Part shown: piece after piece, positions 5,585 through 6,147 of the stretch | Layout: each line of letters starts with the position of its first letter | Numbering within the stretch: the stretch's first letter is position 1 | NCBI GenBank assembly: GCA_003174035.1 | Contig: PRDV01000049.1 | Location: forward strand, 1-6,147 | Source: Candidatus Babelota bacterium | Lineage (GTDB): Bacteria > Babelota > Babeliae > Babelales > Babelaceae | Direction: 5' to 3' | Length of the DNA: 6,147 nt | The notes under the pieces: model-generated | Seen by the model: the letters and a program-made list of their open reading frames with translations, nothing else | Database searches by the model: none | What the model was told of the DNA's origin: nothing | Made by a program: the position numbers and the translations under genes

Positions 5585-6147
5585 ATGGCTGGAAAGAAAA
5601 TATTATTTGGAGCTGAAGCGCGTCAAAAAGTTGCATTGGGAGTCGATGCCCTTGCTAATGCAGTAAAGGTAACCCTCGGGCCCCGTGGACGTAATGTTGC
5701 GTTTGAAAGAAAGTTTGGCGCTCCGACCATTACCAAAGATGGGGTGAGCGTTGCTAAGGAAATTGAACTTCTCGATCCTATTGAAAATATGGGAGCGCAA
5801 ATGGTGCGCGAAGTGGCAAGCAAGACTGCAGATGTTGCTGGTGACGGTACTACAACTGCTACGGTTCTTGCACAAGCTATTTTTAGAGAAGGTAATAAGT
5901 TTGTGACTGCTGGTGCTAACCCGATGGAATTAAAGCGGGGCATTGATAAGGCAGTACAGGTCGTTGTTGATTTTGTAAAAAAGCAATCAAAAGCGGTCAG
6001 CAGTAAAAAAGAAATTGAGCAAATCGCTACGGTATCAGCAAATTCTGATACTTCTATTGGTGAGCAAATTGCTCAGGCAATGGATCATGTAGGACGCGAT
6101 GGCGTTATTACGGTTGAAGAAGCCAAAAGCATGGAAAGTGAAATTTC
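5585..6147 (+). CDS. groEL: Chaperonin GroEL, N-terminal part (runs off the window)
   Basis: The 60-kDa chaperonin that folds client proteins with GroES in an ATP-driven cycle. Only the first 187 codons plus two bases are present; the frame is open to the window edge. The N-terminus [13 protein letters not shown] is typical. Nucleotide-binding elements of the equatorial domain are intact: TLGPRGRNV (30-38), [10 protein letters not shown] with D52, and [10 protein letters not shown] with the catalytic D87. The fragment continues through [13 protein letters not shown] (112-124) and ATVSANSD into the intermediate domain (DGVITVEEA, 172-180). ATG 5585 has AAGGTG seven bases upstream. It is co-transcribed with groES. 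No deviation from a normal, functional GroEL is visible in this part. Confidence 0.97.
   Translation, partial: MAGKKILFGAEARQKVALGVDALANAVKVTLGPRGRNVAFERKFGAPTITKDGVSVAKEIELLDPIENMGAQMVREVASKTADVAGDGTTTATVLAQAIFREGNKFVTAGANPMELKRGIDKAVQVVVDFVKKQSKAVSSKKEIEQIATVSANSDTSIGEQIAQAMDHVGRDGVITVEEAKSMESEI

Noticed and set aside
5603..5943. Two overlapping minus-strand open frames opposite groEL
   Set aside because: The plus strand encodes unmistakable GroEL through this whole stretch; these are shadows of it.
1..6147. CRISPR array, insertion sequence or transposase
   Set aside because: No spaced direct repeats of CRISPR type, no transposase motifs and no terminal inverted repeats were seen; the only tandem repeats are the coding ones at 2632-2895.

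Overview
The window most resembles an obligately intracellular bacterium of the Dependentiae (TM6, Babela-like) type. The reason is the gene mix: two bacterial ubiquitin-specific proteases (peptidase family C19) with export signals sit among ordinary bacterial housekeeping genes (tRNA-Arg, AlaX, ribulose-phosphate 3-epimerase, groES-groEL). Ubiquitin is a host substrate, so such genes point to life inside a eukaryotic cell. The lineage is inferred from gene content only; another amoeba-associated bacterium (Amoebophilus- or Chlamydia-like) is possible.

Left end (1-766, + strand): a tRNA-Arg(UCU) lacking only its first three bases, then 14 bases later an alanyl-tRNA editing protein of the AlaX-M type. 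Next comes a short stretch (763-966) whose minus strand reads like coding sequence broken by two stop codons, probably a gene remnant.

Middle (970-3811, - strand): usp1 (exported C19 protease with a long, purely basic C-terminal tail), a small exported protein built of repeats of about 30 residues, and ribulose-phosphate 3-epimerase. A rho-independent terminator at 2452-2484 and separate promoter-like sequences suggest that usp1 and the repeat protein are separate transcription units.

Right end (3993-6147, + strand): usp2, a paralogue of usp1 whose C-terminus looks like a J-domain without its HPD motif, followed by groES and the first 187 codons of groEL. A candidate promoter with an inverted repeat over its -10 box precedes groES; no CIRCE element is seen.

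The most notable content is the cluster of three exported accessory proteins (two deubiquitinase-like enzymes and a repeat protein) between housekeeping genes. The two proteases share a layout (signal peptide, then the Cys box at once, catalytic Cys at residue 33 in both) but carry unrelated tails, as expected of duplicated effectors that have diverged in targeting.
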